A DNA stretch of 54,504 bases, taken from the NCBI RefSeq assembly GCF_947493425.1, contig NZ_CANLRP010000038.1, forward strand, positions 1-54,504, read 5' to 3'. The notes under the pieces are model-generated. The model was not told the DNA's origin, searched no databases, and saw only the letters and a list, made by a program, of their open reading frames with translations. Shown here one piece after another: positions 16,378-25,565 of this stretch (the first letter of the stretch is position 1; each line of letters opens with the position of its first letter). The DNA is from an uncultured Microscilla sp. Its GTDB lineage: Bacteria > Bacteroidota > Bacteroidia > Cytophagales > Microscillaceae. The position numbers were made by a program, and so were the translations under genes.

Positions 16378-18117
16378 ATGCAGCCAAAACTAACCCTAAA
16401 GCAAAAAGTATATTATATTTTTGAGGGCGAACACGAGAACTACCAAAACATTACCAAAAAGTTTGATACCTTTATGATGTTGCTCATTTTTATGAATGTA
16501 GTAACATTTACCATCGAAACGGTTGATTCTATTCACCAACAGTTGGGCACTGCTTTTAAGATATTCGAGCAGGTCTCTATAGTTATCTTCACCCTGGAGT
16601 ATATCATTAGATTGTGGTGCATTACCGAAGACAAACGCTACCAACATCCGGTATGGGGGCGCTTACGCTTTATGTTTACTGCGGTGGCGCTGATTGACCT
16701 CATTGCTTTTTTACCTGCCTATTTGCCTTTTCTTTTTCCGATGTTGCACAACGATTTTCGCATTGTACGGGCTTTTCGTTTGTTCAGGCTGTTTCGTTTA
16801 CTCAAGCTTTGGCGCTATTCTGCCTCTATTCGTATGCTGGTCAAGATTATTATGACCAAAAAAGAAGACCTTCAAGTCATTTTCTTTACTATTTTCTTAT
16901 TACTCATAGTGGCGGCAAGCCTTATGTTTATGATAGAAAGAGAGCAACAACCCGACAAGTTTTCCAGCATTCCACAAACTATGTGGTGGGCGGTGTCTAC
17001 CCTTACTACAGTAGGGTATGGTGATGTGTACCCGGTTACTTCGTTGGGCAAGGCCTTGGGGTCGTTTATAGCCTTGTTGGGTATTGGTTTATTTGCTTTG
17101 CCAGCGGGCATTATTTCGGCGGGTTTTATGCAAGAAATAGATAAAAACTCCAAGGCGGAAATTGTAGAGCAAAACACCCAAAGCATCAAAAGTGCTTTTT
17201 ATACCTCGCCTTACAAAATCGGCGAAATGTCGGTGATCCGCCGTTTGATAGATGTGGTAAGCCTTAAGAGTCGATTGGAACTTTCAGAAGAAGATATCTT
17301 TGATGCTATTAAAAACGAGGAACTACGCATACGCTATAAAAAAAACACCCGTGATGACCGTTTTGCCAATACTTATGTGGTAGAGCACTTTGAGTGCAAC
17401 CGAGAGTATGGTGCTTACATCGACCGTGATACCAATATCACTATAGTGTCGCCTATGAGTTATGCTGAGCATGCCATTGGGCATTTTACCTCTCATCTTG
17501 CCAAATACATAAGGGCAGACTATTTGTCAAACGAAATGTATGGCGAAACTCACGACTTAAACAGCACTTATGCTTTTAGTTTTACTTTTAATGAGGCATT
17601 CAGGCATACCAATGAAGAAGGGATACCACCCGCTTTTACCTGTTTCAAAAAAGACCTTGCCTCAGTTATTCAATCCGACGAAACCGTCTTTATCATTAAA
17701 GCCAGCAGCGAGCCCGAACATTTGAACTTACATTTTGGAGGAAAGGTAGATGAAAAAAGTTTTGCTATTTCTCACAATACCTTCAAGGATGTAGCTAAAC
17801 TAAAGCTTTTTTATCAAGAGCTTAAGCAAACCTTTTCAGTGCCTAAGTTCAATTACTCCTTTGGGGTTCATAAGTATTATGACAATACCCACCCCAATAG
17901 CTTACACCAATACATTGCCCGCACCACCGAAGCCGACGTGGTTACTATTTATATCAATGGTGACTTGATTGAATGGACCAATGACAACACCTACTTTTCT
18001 ATTATCAAACACTTGGGTGATACCATTCGTCGGGTATTTCATTACCGTAGTCACGAAGAAGCCCAGGCGCTAATCAAAGAAGACATTGACTATACCAAAC
18101 AACGAGGGGAGGAGTAA
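16378..18117 (+). CDS. Voltage-gated K+ channel with a novel C-terminal cytoplasmic domain
   Basis: A 579-aa protein. Six membrane helices lie in residues about 30-255. S4 carries regularly spaced Arg (RIVRAFRLFRLFRLLKLWRY, about 128-147). The pore has the selectivity filter TVGYGD at 211-216, so this is a Kv-type channel subunit that should form a tetramer in the inner membrane. The remaining 315 residues (265-579) are soluble, with a short helical linker and then a mixed alpha/beta region (for example ANTYVVEHFECNREYGAYID and VTIYINGDLIEW). I do not recognise this as RCK/TrkA-N, cNMP or any other usual channel regulator. Roughly twice the length of a minimal Kv subunit. Monocistronic. Confidence 0.9.
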   Translation: MQPKLTLKQKVYYIFEGEHENYQNITKKFDTFMMLLIFMNVVTFTIETVDSIHQQLGTAFKIFEQVSIVIFTLEYIIRLWCITEDKRYQHPVWGRLRFMFTAVALIDLIAFLPAYLPFLFPMLHNDFRIVRAFRLFRLFRLLKLWRYSASIRMLVKIIMTKKEDLQVIFFTIFLLLIVAASLMFMIEREQQPDKFSSIPQTMWWAVSTLTTVGYGDVYPVTSLGKALGSFIALLGIGLFALPAGIISAGFMQEIDKNSKAEIVEQNTQSIKSAFYTSPYKIGEMSVIRRLIDVVSLKSRLELSEEDIFDAIKNEELRIRYKKNTRDDRFANTYVVEHFECNREYGAYIDRDTNITIVSPMSYAEHAIGHFTSHLAKYIRADYLSNEMYGETHDLNSTYAFSFTFNEAFRHTNEEGIPPAFTCFKKDLASVIQSDETVFIIKASSEPEHLNLHFGGKVDEKSFAISHNTFKDVAKLKLFYQELKQTFSVPKFNYSFGVHKYYDNTHPNSLHQYIARTTEADVVTIYINGDLIEWTNDNTYFSIIKHLGDTIRRVFHYRSHEEAQALIKEDIDYTKQRGEE

Positions 18118-18128
18118 GCTGTTGCTAA

Positions 18129-18286
18129 GGAATGGTACCAAAATAAATTTACATTCTTAACCTCATCTTTTGAGGCTATACTTTGTTAAAAAATAGCCAA
18201 ATAGCGATGCTATTAGCCGATTTTTTGCCTCGTCTAGCAACAAAATATTTTAGCGTTACTATAGAAATTTATTTTTACACCATTCC
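18129..18286. mobile_element. MITE-like element, family 1 (158 bp, complete)
   Basis: Terminal inverted repeats begin GGAATGGT on both ends and continue into AAAATAAATTT (imperfect over about 23 bp). Flanked by TAA on both sides (18126-18128 and 18287-18289), a 3-bp target duplication. The interior holds the hairpin TAGCGATGCTA (18202-18212). Relatives at 1-72, 53234-53392 and 54365 onward. No coding capacity. Confidence 0.8.
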
Positions 18287-18382
18287 TAAGCCTGACACTT
18301 GCCAAAAAACTATATAAAAAACTGGGCTACTGCCTTTTGGCTAATTACCTTTGCTTTCTTTTACATCATCAAACCAAACATC

Positions 18383-19177
18383 ATGAGTAAGGTCATACTA
18401 ATTACTGGAGCCTCTTCAGGCATAGGTAACTCAATGGCAGTTTACCTCCAGCAGCAAGGGTATGCAGTATATGGTACCAGTCGTCGTGCAATGCCTGACA
18501 GTGCTGTTAAAATGCTGAAAATGGACATTACCAACGAAACAGAGATAATACAGGGTGTAAAGCAGGTAATAGAAAATGAAGGACACATAGATGTGTTGAT
18601 AAATAATGCCGGACTGGGTACTGCAGGAGCCCTGGAAGAAACCCCGCTAAGTGATATCGAGCAGGTATTTGCGACCAATGTAATGGGAGTAGTCAGGCTT
18701 ACTCAAGAGGTATTGCCTTATATGCGCAAACAACAATCGGGTAAAATAATCAATATAGGCTCTATAGGCGGAGTGATGGGGTTACCTTACCGTGCTACTT
18801 ATTGTGCCAGCAAATTTGCCATAGACGGGCTTACCGAGGCATTACGTATGGAAGTAGCTCCCTTTGGGGTACAGGTTTGTTCGGTGTTGCCCGGAGACGT
18901 GCGCACTGGCATCAATGAAAATCGCCTAACGGCAACCAATGACACCTCGGTATACAAAGAGTCGTTTGACCGTACTCACCAGATTATGAATGATGATGTG
19001 ATGCAGGGAATTGCTCCTGAAATGGTGGCGAAAAAAATACACAAACTGATCAAAAAACGACAAATAAGTGGCAAATACCTGGTGGGCAAACCCTTGCAGA
19101 AGTTTACGGTATTTCTTAAGCGCAACATCCCCAATTTGGTGTTTGAGCAAGTGATTAAAATGTATTATAAAGTATAG
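18383..19177 (+). CDS. Short-chain dehydrogenase/reductase (SDR), classical type
   Basis: A 264-aa Rossmann-fold oxidoreductase. TGASSGIG (cofactor loop) lies near the N-terminus, NNAG about 85 residues in, catalytic Ser in IGSIGG, and Tyr-x3-Lys as Y-C-A-S-K. This is the full classical SDR set. The S-R-R after the second strand (GTSRR) suggests NADP preference. The start is the ATG at 18383. The open frame reaches back to a TTG at 18299, but that segment overlaps the end of the family 1 element and encodes an atypical extension. Substrate unknown. Probably cytosolic. Confidence 0.9.
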   Translation: MSKVILITGASSGIGNSMAVYLQQQGYAVYGTSRRAMPDSAVKMLKMDITNETEIIQGVKQVIENEGHIDVLINNAGLGTAGALEETPLSDIEQVFATNVMGVVRLTQEVLPYMRKQQSGKIINIGSIGGVMGLPYRATYCASKFAIDGLTEALRMEVAPFGVQVCSVLPGDVRTGINENRLTATNDTSVYKESFDRTHQIMNDDVMQGIAPEMVAKKIHKLIKKRQISGKYLVGKPLQKFTVFLKRNIPNLVFEQVIKMYYKV

Positions 19178-19335
19178 TTTTTTTACGTAACAAATAGGAG
19201 CTTTATACAATCATTTACTTCTTGTTAACTAATTTCTTTGAACAACCCTATTTTGAAGTTAAAAACGAAGGGTTTATCATTGAGCCATCAGGTCACTAAA
19301 AAAACAGTTTCAGGTTTGATAAGATCATCCTAAAA

Positions 19336-20505
19336 ATGCAAGCAAAACAATCACTACTGCTCACTCCTTTTGTAAGCACTACCGTGGTACAGCGAAAGTG
19401 CTACTTCCCCGAAAGGGGAGCCATGTGGCAAACTCAATCACCCACCCAATTTGGAATCAACCCCCTTAAGTTACAAAATGCCATTGACTTTGCTTTGGCA
19501 AATGAATACAAAGGTGATCGGGATTTAAAAATCACCTTGAGTAAGTGGTTTAGCCGTGAACATTTTCATCAAATGATAGGTCCCACCAAAAAAAGAGGAA
19601 ACCCCTCTGGAATGATTCTCAAAAATGGATACATCATTGCCCGGTGGGGCAACAACCAACGCGTAGAAATGGCGTGCAGTGCTACCAAAAGCTATTTGTC
19701 TACGGTAGCAGCACTGGCCGTAGACATTGGGCTCATACGCTCGCTTGATGACCAAGTGTGCTTATACATCAAAGATGGAAAATTTGCAGGTGCCCACAAC
19801 TCAAAAGTAACCTGGGCGCATTTGCTCACCCAATCATCTGAATGGGCAGGGGAGCTATGGGGAGGACACGATTGGGCAGAGCGGCCACCCAAAACTGGCA
19901 CGGTAGAAGATTGGAAAAACCGCCCCCGGTCTGAGCCTGGCACTTTGTTTAGGTACAACAATGTGCGGGTAAACCTGTTGGCGTATGCCCTGCTCAAAGT
20001 TTGGCAAAAGCCATTGCCACAAGTATTAAAAGACTACGTGATGGACAAAATAGGGGCGTCGTTTACCTGGAGCTGGCACGGTTACCCCACCTCTAAAGTA
20101 AACATCAATGGGAGAGAGGTAGAGTCGGTAAGTGGAGGAGCACACTGGGGGGGCGGACTATTTATCAGTGCCGAAGACCATGCACGTTATGGTTTACTGT
20201 TTTTGAACAATGGCAAGTGGAAAGATACCCAGGTGTTGCCCAAAAACTGGGTGCATACTGCTACCCAACCATCAATGGCCAATGGCAACTATGGATATAT
20301 GTGGTGGCTTAACCGTAAAGTAGCCAATTATGTAGGAGATAAACCTCGGTATTGGCCAGGGGTTCCCGAAAGCGTATTTTATGCGTCAGGTTTTGGGGGC
20401 AATTTGGTAGTGGTAGACAAAGCCCACGATTTGGTAATTGTCACGCGTTGGCTTGACTATACCAAAACCGGAGAAATGATCAAACGGGTTATGGAAGCTT
20501 TGTAA
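19336..20505 (+). CDS. Serine hydrolase, beta-lactamase class C-like
   Basis: A 389-aa protein. SxxK is S115-A-T-K118 and YxN is Y-N-N in FRYNNVRVNLLAYAL. A GGLFISAEDHARYGLLFLNN block typical of the class C/EstB group follows. The third (K/H)TG-like motif is less clear (ASGFGGNLV). No convincing signal peptide. The extreme N-terminus reads oddly (VVQRKCYFPERGAM), and an internal ATG at 19423 (MWQTQS) is an alternative start that would keep the whole domain. Related to proteins annotated as 6-aminohexanoate-dimer hydrolase-like. Substrate unknown. Confidence 0.8.
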   Translation: MQAKQSLLLTPFVSTTVVQRKCYFPERGAMWQTQSPTQFGINPLKLQNAIDFALANEYKGDRDLKITLSKWFSREHFHQMIGPTKKRGNPSGMILKNGYIIARWGNNQRVEMACSATKSYLSTVAALAVDIGLIRSLDDQVCLYIKDGKFAGAHNSKVTWAHLLTQSSEWAGELWGGHDWAERPPKTGTVEDWKNRPRSEPGTLFRYNNVRVNLLAYALLKVWQKPLPQVLKDYVMDKIGASFTWSWHGYPTSKVNINGREVESVSGGAHWGGGLFISAEDHARYGLLFLNNGKWKDTQVLPKNWVHTATQPSMANGNYGYMWWLNRKVANYVGDKPRYWPGVPESVFYASGFGGNLVVVDKAHDLVIVTRWLDYTKTGEMIKRVMEAL

Positions 20506-20626
20506 CTCAAAGACTATGAGGTGTTTAGTCTTGGGGTAGGACTCAGCACGGCACTGGTTTTTTCGCGCAAGATCCAGTGAACCGACCGAAATTACTCCCT
20601 TACCACAGCTTTTGGGGGCACACAGG

Positions 20627-20902
20627 TCAACCCCCTGAAATAGCTTGTAAAATAAAAACTTCGTCTTGTGCTTCTACTGTATCTTGCAGTGTGTCTTTGT
20701 CTTGGATGAGTTCTTCGCCAATAAAAATATTGACGTGTTGCCTTAACTTGCCCCTTTCGTCTACCAGATAATCTCTAATGCCAGGGTATTGTTGATTGAG
20801 TGCCTCTAGCACCTGTGCTATGGTGTTGCCTGGTACTTCTATCTGCTCCGCAAGGTGAGGGTAAAACCTCCTGAGCAAGTTGGTAAACTTTATTTTTGCC
20901 AT
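20627..20902 (-). CDS. MoaD/ThiS-like ubiquitin-fold protein
   Basis: A 91-aa protein with a beta-grasp pattern ending in Gly-Gly, which is the sulfur-carrier signature (the C-terminal glycine is adenylated and thiocarboxylated by a MoeB/ThiF partner). Segments IEVPGNTIAQVLEAL and DEVFILQAISGG fit the family. No molybdopterin or thiazole genes lie next to it, so whether it serves molybdopterin, another cofactor or a protein-conjugation pathway is open. Monocistronic on the minus strand. Confidence 0.8.
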   Translation of the reverse strand: MAKIKFTNLLRRFYPHLAEQIEVPGNTIAQVLEALNQQYPGIRDYLVDERGKLRQHVNIFIGEELIQDKDTLQDTVEAQDEVFILQAISGG

Positions 20903-21019
20903 TCATTTAAGTGTTGCTGAAGCAGCAATATAAAACTTTTATTTGGTTACCCGAAAGTCTCTGTTTAGCGAGGGGCTTTAAGAAATGTTTGTCTTGTTTC
21001 CCTTCCCCCTATTTTTATG

Positions 21020-21027
21020 TAGTTTTG
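21020..21027 (+). promoter_or_regulatory. Possible -7 promoter box for the TPR-CHAT gene
   Basis: TAGTTTTG, matching TAnnTTTG, 23 bases before the ATG at 21051. A TTG (20994-20996) and a TTTG (20988-20991) lie 23-28 bases further upstream, somewhat wider than the usual spacing. Confidence 0.4.
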
Positions 21028-21050
21028 AAGTTTAATCAAACGCCTGACTT

Positions 21051-24000
21051 ATGAAGTTTATTCATTTGAAAACTTTTCTTTTAATCGTATGCATACAAGG
21101 CATGTTTGCTTCGTTTGCCATAGCTCAATCAGCGGCATTGGGACAACTTGCTGCTAAAAAAAACGAGTTTGTAAAACAACAAGATTATAAAACCGCTTTG
21201 GTGTGGGGTAAAAAAATGTTGGCACTGGCCGCCAAAGAATTTGGGGCAGCATCGGCAACCTATGCCAATTATGCCCATGATGTGGGACAATTATACCTGG
21301 CAAACAAAGCGTATGATCAAGCCATCCAACTATTTACTCAAGCCAGTAATATTTATAAAGAGCAACTGGGCGAAAACCACCTCTATTATGCCGTGGGGCT
21401 CAACTCGCAGGCAAATGTATATTACGAACAAAAAAACTACACCAAAGCCTTGCCTCTTTACCAAAAGGTGTTGAGTGTATACAAAGCTCAACTAGGCAAA
21501 ACCCATCAATACTGTAACCTGACTACCGATCGTATAGTAGCCATTTATGAACAGCAGCAAAACTATACCGCTTTGCTTCCTGTTTTGCTTGATCAATTGG
21601 CTTTGTACGAAACCCAAAAAGGTAAAATAACCAATGAGTACGCTTTTCAATTGAGTAAAATAGCCGAGGTATACAAGATACAAAAGCAGTATCCAAAGTC
21701 GGCAGAGTTGTATGAGAGGTCGGCAAGTATATTTAGTAAAAATGGTGTTTATGACAATCAGGCAGCAGTGTTGAGCAATTTGTCTACAGTGTATCTGTTG
21801 CTGAAAAAGCCGCAAAAATCAGCCAGGGTTGCCCAAAAATCATTGCGTATTTTTAAAGACCAACTCAAAGATACCCAATCAGCCAACTATGCTGTTACCT
21901 TATCGGGTTTGGTACAAGCTTATGAACAACAAAATAAACATCAAGCCCTTTTACCTTTATACCAAGAGTTGTTGCCCTTGTTTGAGCAACAAAAAAACTT
22001 CACCAATTATGTGACCTATGCCTATCATTTGGGGAGTTATTACCAAGAGCAAGGTCAGGTAACCTTCGCCCAAAAGTGGTACCAAAAAGCCATCAGTGTT
22101 GCCAAAGCTCATCAACTAAAAACCCCTGATTTGATAAGGGCTATGACCAACCTTGCCGTAATAGAAACCACCTATGCCTCGTATGCAAAAGCTGAACAAT
22201 TACTGACAGAAGGGATCAATTTACACATAAACAATTACGGCAAGAAGAAACGAAACTACTACACATTGCTTACTACTCTGGGCGAACTTTATCGCTCACT
22301 GGCAAAATATGAATTGGCAGAAAAAAACTTTTTAGAAGCCCAAAAGGTGGCTGCTGAGGTGTTGGGTACCCAAAGCATAGAGTATGGCAATATATACAAT
22401 AGCCTGGGCTTGTTGTACAAAGACGTGGGAAACTATACAGCTGCCAAACAGCACCTGGATTCTGCGCAAAAGTTTTATAAAAATAAACCAGGAGAAGAAT
22501 ATGGCGTAGTGCTCAACAACCAAGGGCTGTTGTACATGGAGCAAGGACTGTATGAAAAGGCAGAACAGTTGTTTTTGAAATCACTTAAACACCAGGCAAA
22601 AGCGCTGGGGGCTCAGCATTATGAGTACGCCACTGTGCTCAACAATCTGGGACTGTTGTATTTCAACATGGGTATTTACTCTAAGGCAGTACCTCGTTTT
22701 CAACAGGCTTTAGAAATCAAGTACAGACACTATGGCAAAATACACCCTTATTATGCTAATTCTTTGGGTAATCTGGGGCTGGTACACCTCAACACGGGTA
22801 ATTATGGGGAGGCAGAAACCGCTTTTGACGAAGCCTTACTTATTTATAAAAAAACTGTGGGTAAAGCCCATAATTTTTATGCTACCTCTTTATTAAACCT
22901 GGCAACATTGTATACTACCTTGGGCAAGTACAAAAGGGCTGTAGTGACCTTGCAAAAAGCTGAAAAAGCCATTTTGAAATCGGTAGGTAACGAACATACA
23001 TTGTATGCCTCATTTTTATCGCAAATAGGTACTTTTTACCTGACCACAAGAAACTATGAAAAAGCTGGAGATTATTTTTATTCAGCCATGTTAATGTATG
23101 AAAAAAAGTTTGGCAAAACCCATCCCAACTATTTTACTGCCTTGCTCAATTTACATTTTGCGTACAAAATGCAAGGCAAACGACAACTGGTAGAAAAGCG
23201 CTTTCGCAATATTATACCATTGGCTGAAAAGGCGCTAAAAAATGATCCTACCATATTTGCCCATATTTTACGCAATCGTGCTTTTGATTACCAAGCCCTT
23301 GGGAAATATAAAAAAGCTGAAGCATTGCTCCAAAAGAGTATGCGCGTGATTGAGCAATCGCTAGGAAAAAATAACCAAACGTATGTGCATGCTCAGGGGC
23401 AAAATGCAGTGTTTTATGCTGAAATAGGAGAGTTGGCGCGTGCCAAAAAACAATTTATAAGGTTTGCCAATTTATTTTTAGACTACATGGCGCACAACTA
23501 CCCGGCAATGAGCGAAAAAGACAAACTCGCTTTTCAATACTCTTCGGTAGCGCATGTAGAAGCTTTCAAAGACTTTGCGGTAAAGCAAGGAGAGCAGTTT
23601 CCTGTTTTATTAGATAAGTTGTTTGAGTTTCACCTAAAAACCAAATTGCTTGCGTTGAACTTTTCTAAAAAAATGCGCACCACTATTTTACAGCGTAAAA
23701 ACGCTGAAGACCTTAAGTTATACGACCAGTGGATTGCACAAAAAGAATACTTGGCGAAGCTTTATCAATTGCCCAAATTAGTGCTCAAAAAACGAGGGAT
23801 AGACTTGATGGCACTGGAAGAGAAAAATGACCGCATAGAAAAACAACTGGCAAAAAAATACCAACTGTTTGCTCGTCAGGCATTTATACCCAAGCATGGT
23901 TGGCAAAAGATACAAAAAGCCTTGCAACCCAACGAAGTAGTCATAGAAATGGTCAGAACATCAGACTGGGCACAAAGTGCAAATATATCGTATGGGGTAT

Positions 24001-25124
24001 GGGTAATTAAGGGAGGCAAGGCAACCCCTCCCAAATTTTTACGCCTAAAAAACGGTTATCAACTAGAGCGTCGTTACCTTAGGTATTACCGGGGTAGAAT
24101 TAAATACAAGGGAACAGACAGGTATAGTTATAGTAAGTTTTGGCAACCCATTCAACAAGTAATAGACAGTTTGCCACAAGGCAAAGAAGTAGCAAAAATA
24201 TATTTTTCTCCTACTGGATTTTATAACCAGGTAAACTTGAATACGTTGCAAAACCCGGCAAATAAGCAATACCTGATCGATCGTTATAAAATTCAGCTCA
24301 TAAACACCAGCAAAGATGTATTGAGTTTAAGAAAACAAGAAGTGTTGGGAGCCAATACCCTGGCAGTATTGGTAGGCAGACCTGTATACAAACTACCTAT
24401 AGGCAACCGTAGTAAGGCTGACACTGTCCAAACTGATAAACGTGGCTTAGACTCTGACCGTAGCCAGCGCCAGTTGGCCAGTGTGGTGTTTAAAGATTTG
24501 CCTGGCACCGAAAAAGAAGTAAACCAAATAGCCAACATTATGCAGCAAAATCAATGGCAAACCCAAAAACTAATGGGGAAAGAGGCATTAGAAAAGCACA
24601 TAAAAGAAGTAGAAAACCCTACCATATTACATATAGCCACGCACGGTTTTTTTATTGCCAGGCGTGCCCAAAAAAAGAACACCTTCTCGCTTATTGACAA
24701 TGATGTAGACTACCACGCCCCCATGCTGCGTTCAGGCATAGTATTGACTGGGGTGTCAAACAAAAAAACGCTATTAAATGGGCAAGAAGATGGCATACTC
24801 ACGGCTTATGAGGTGGCAAATATGCGGCTCGAAAAAACAAAACTAGTGGTGTTATCTGCTTGTGAAACCGGGTTGGGAGATGTAAGAATAGGTGAGGGGG
24901 TGTATGGGTTGCAGCGTGCATTAAAAACTGCGGGTGCCCAAAATATTATTATGAGTTTATGGAAAGTAGACGATACTGCTACTCAAAAGCTGATGATATA
25001 TTTTTATCGTAACCTGACAAAGTTTAAAAACCTAAAAAAGGCTTTTAGGGCAGCCCAGCGAGAAATAAAACAAGCATTTCCGCACCCTTATTATTGGGGA
25101 GCTTTTGTGTTGTTAGGTGAGTAA
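21051..25124 (+). CDS. TPR-CHAT protein (caspase-like protease domain)
   Basis: A 1357-aa exported protein. Signal peptide at residues 1-25 (cleavage after a FAIAQ-type end). Then about 18 or more tetratricopeptide-type repeats through residue about 800 (repeated units of the kind YxKAEQLFLKSLKHQ..Y). A helical linker precedes a C-terminal CHAT domain (about 960-1357) with the catalytic dyad His1198 (IATHGFF) and Cys1271 (LSACETG), and the GVYGLQRALKTAGA and MSLWKVDD blocks. CHAT domains belong to the caspase/separase clan. In some bacterial defence systems they are activated proteases, while in Bacteroidota the secreted TPR-CHAT type is abundant and mostly uncharacterised. The export signal argues against a cytosolic defence role here. 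Confidence 0.9.
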   Translation: MKFIHLKTFLLIVCIQGMFASFAIAQSAALGQLAAKKNEFVKQQDYKTALVWGKKMLALAAKEFGAASATYANYAHDVGQLYLANKAYDQAIQLFTQASNIYKEQLGENHLYYAVGLNSQANVYYEQKNYTKALPLYQKVLSVYKAQLGKTHQYCNLTTDRIVAIYEQQQNYTALLPVLLDQLALYETQKGKITNEYAFQLSKIAEVYKIQKQYPKSAELYERSASIFSKNGVYDNQAAVLSNLSTVYLLLKKPQKSARVAQKSLRIFKDQLKDTQSANYAVTLSGLVQAYEQQNKHQALLPLYQELLPLFEQQKNFTNYVTYAYHLGSYYQEQGQVTFAQKWYQKAISVAKAHQLKTPDLIRAMTNLAVIETTYASYAKAEQLLTEGINLHINNYGKKKRNYYTLLTTLGELYRSLAKYELAEKNFLEAQKVAAEVLGTQSIEYGNIYNSLGLLYKDVGNYTAAKQHLDSAQKFYKNKPGEEYGVVLNNQGLLYMEQGLYEKAEQLFLKSLKHQAKALGAQHYEYATVLNNLGLLYFNMGIYSKAVPRFQQALEIKYRHYGKIHPYYANSLGNLGLVHLNTGNYGEAETAFDEALLIYKKTVGKAHNFYATSLLNLATLYTTLGKYKRAVVTLQKAEKAILKSVGNEHTLYASFLSQIGTFYLTTRNYEKAGDYFYSAMLMYEKKFGKTHPNYFTALLNLHFAYKMQGKRQLVEKRFRNIIPLAEKALKNDPTIFAHILRNRAFDYQALGKYKKAEALLQKSMRVIEQSLGKNNQTYVHAQGQNAVFYAEIGELARAKKQFIRFANLFLDYMAHNYPAMSEKDKLAFQYSSVAHVEAFKDFAVKQGEQFPVLLDKLFEFHLKTKLLALNFSKKMRTTILQRKNAEDLKLYDQWIAQKEYLAKLYQLPKLVLKKRGIDLMALEEKNDRIEKQLAKKYQLFARQAFIPKHGWQKIQKALQPNEVVIEMVRTSDWAQSANISYGVWVIKGGKATPPKFLRLKNGYQLERRYLRYYRGRIKYKGTDRYSYSKFWQPIQQVIDSLPQGKEVAKIYFSPTGFYNQVNLNTLQNPANKQYLIDRYKIQLINTSKDVLSLRKQEVLGANTLAVLVGRPVYKLPIGNRSKADTVQTDKRGLDSDRSQRQLASVVFKDLPGTEKEVNQIANIMQQNQWQTQKLMGKEALEKHIKEVENPTILHIATHGFFIARRAQKKNTFSLIDNDVDYHAPMLRSGIVLTGVSNKKTLLNGQEDGILTAYEVANMRLEKTKLVVLSACETGLGDVRIGEGVYGLQRALKTAGAQNIIMSLWKVDDTATQKLMIYFYRNLTKFKNLKKAFRAAQREIKQAFPHPYYWGAFVLLGE

Positions 25125-25143
25125 ATAAAAGTACTAAAGCAAA

Positions 25144-25176
25144 AAACGAGATGGCAACACCATCTCGTTTTTTTTT
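25144..25176 (+). terminator. Terminator of the TPR-CHAT gene
   Basis: Perfect 11-bp stem AAACGAGATGG / CCATCTCGTTT with a 5-base loop, followed by six more T, 20 bases past the stop. Confidence 0.9.
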
Positions 25177-25340
25177 CCTAACCACAAAGCTTATTAAATA
25201 TCTTTGGTTACTATATATTCAAACTCAAGACCAAAAATAAAAGTAGGGAAATTTTTTTGTAAGTCACTGATTATCAGTCAGATGTTTTTTGATTGTTTTG
25301 ACTTGTGAAAAAACAAGACTTACAATAAAAGCTTTTTTAT

Positions 25341-25373
25341 TACGATATATCGTTGCAGTTTTGTTATATCGTA
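25341..25373. repeat. Inverted repeat TACGATATA / TATATCGTA
   Basis: Perfect 9-bp arms with a 15-base spacer. The left arm is part of a 12-bp palindrome ACGATATATCGT (25342-25353). It lies in the 441-base gap between two convergent transcripts, where no promoter is required. I see nothing else in that gap apart from the two terminators. Confidence 0.5.
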
Positions 25374-25467
25374 GCCCTCAGGGTATTAGTATTCAGCCAA
25401 GCCTGGAATGATGGGTAAGATTTGTAATGACGTTTTATGAAAGGAGAGGAGAAAGGGCAGAGTATCG

Positions 25468-25496
25468 AAAAAAAATGCCCGTGTTCAATACACGGG
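25468..25496 (-). terminator. Terminator of the STAS-like gene
   Basis: 7-bp GC-rich stem CCCGTGT / ACACGGG with a 5-base loop, followed on the minus strand by CA and eight T. It lies about 70 bases beyond the stop at 25566. Confidence 0.75.
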
Positions 25497-25565
25497 ACTT
25501 TTGCTGAAACCTATCCCTACATTCTGTATCAGAGCGTAGACTTTTCAATGTTTTGGGTGTTATTT

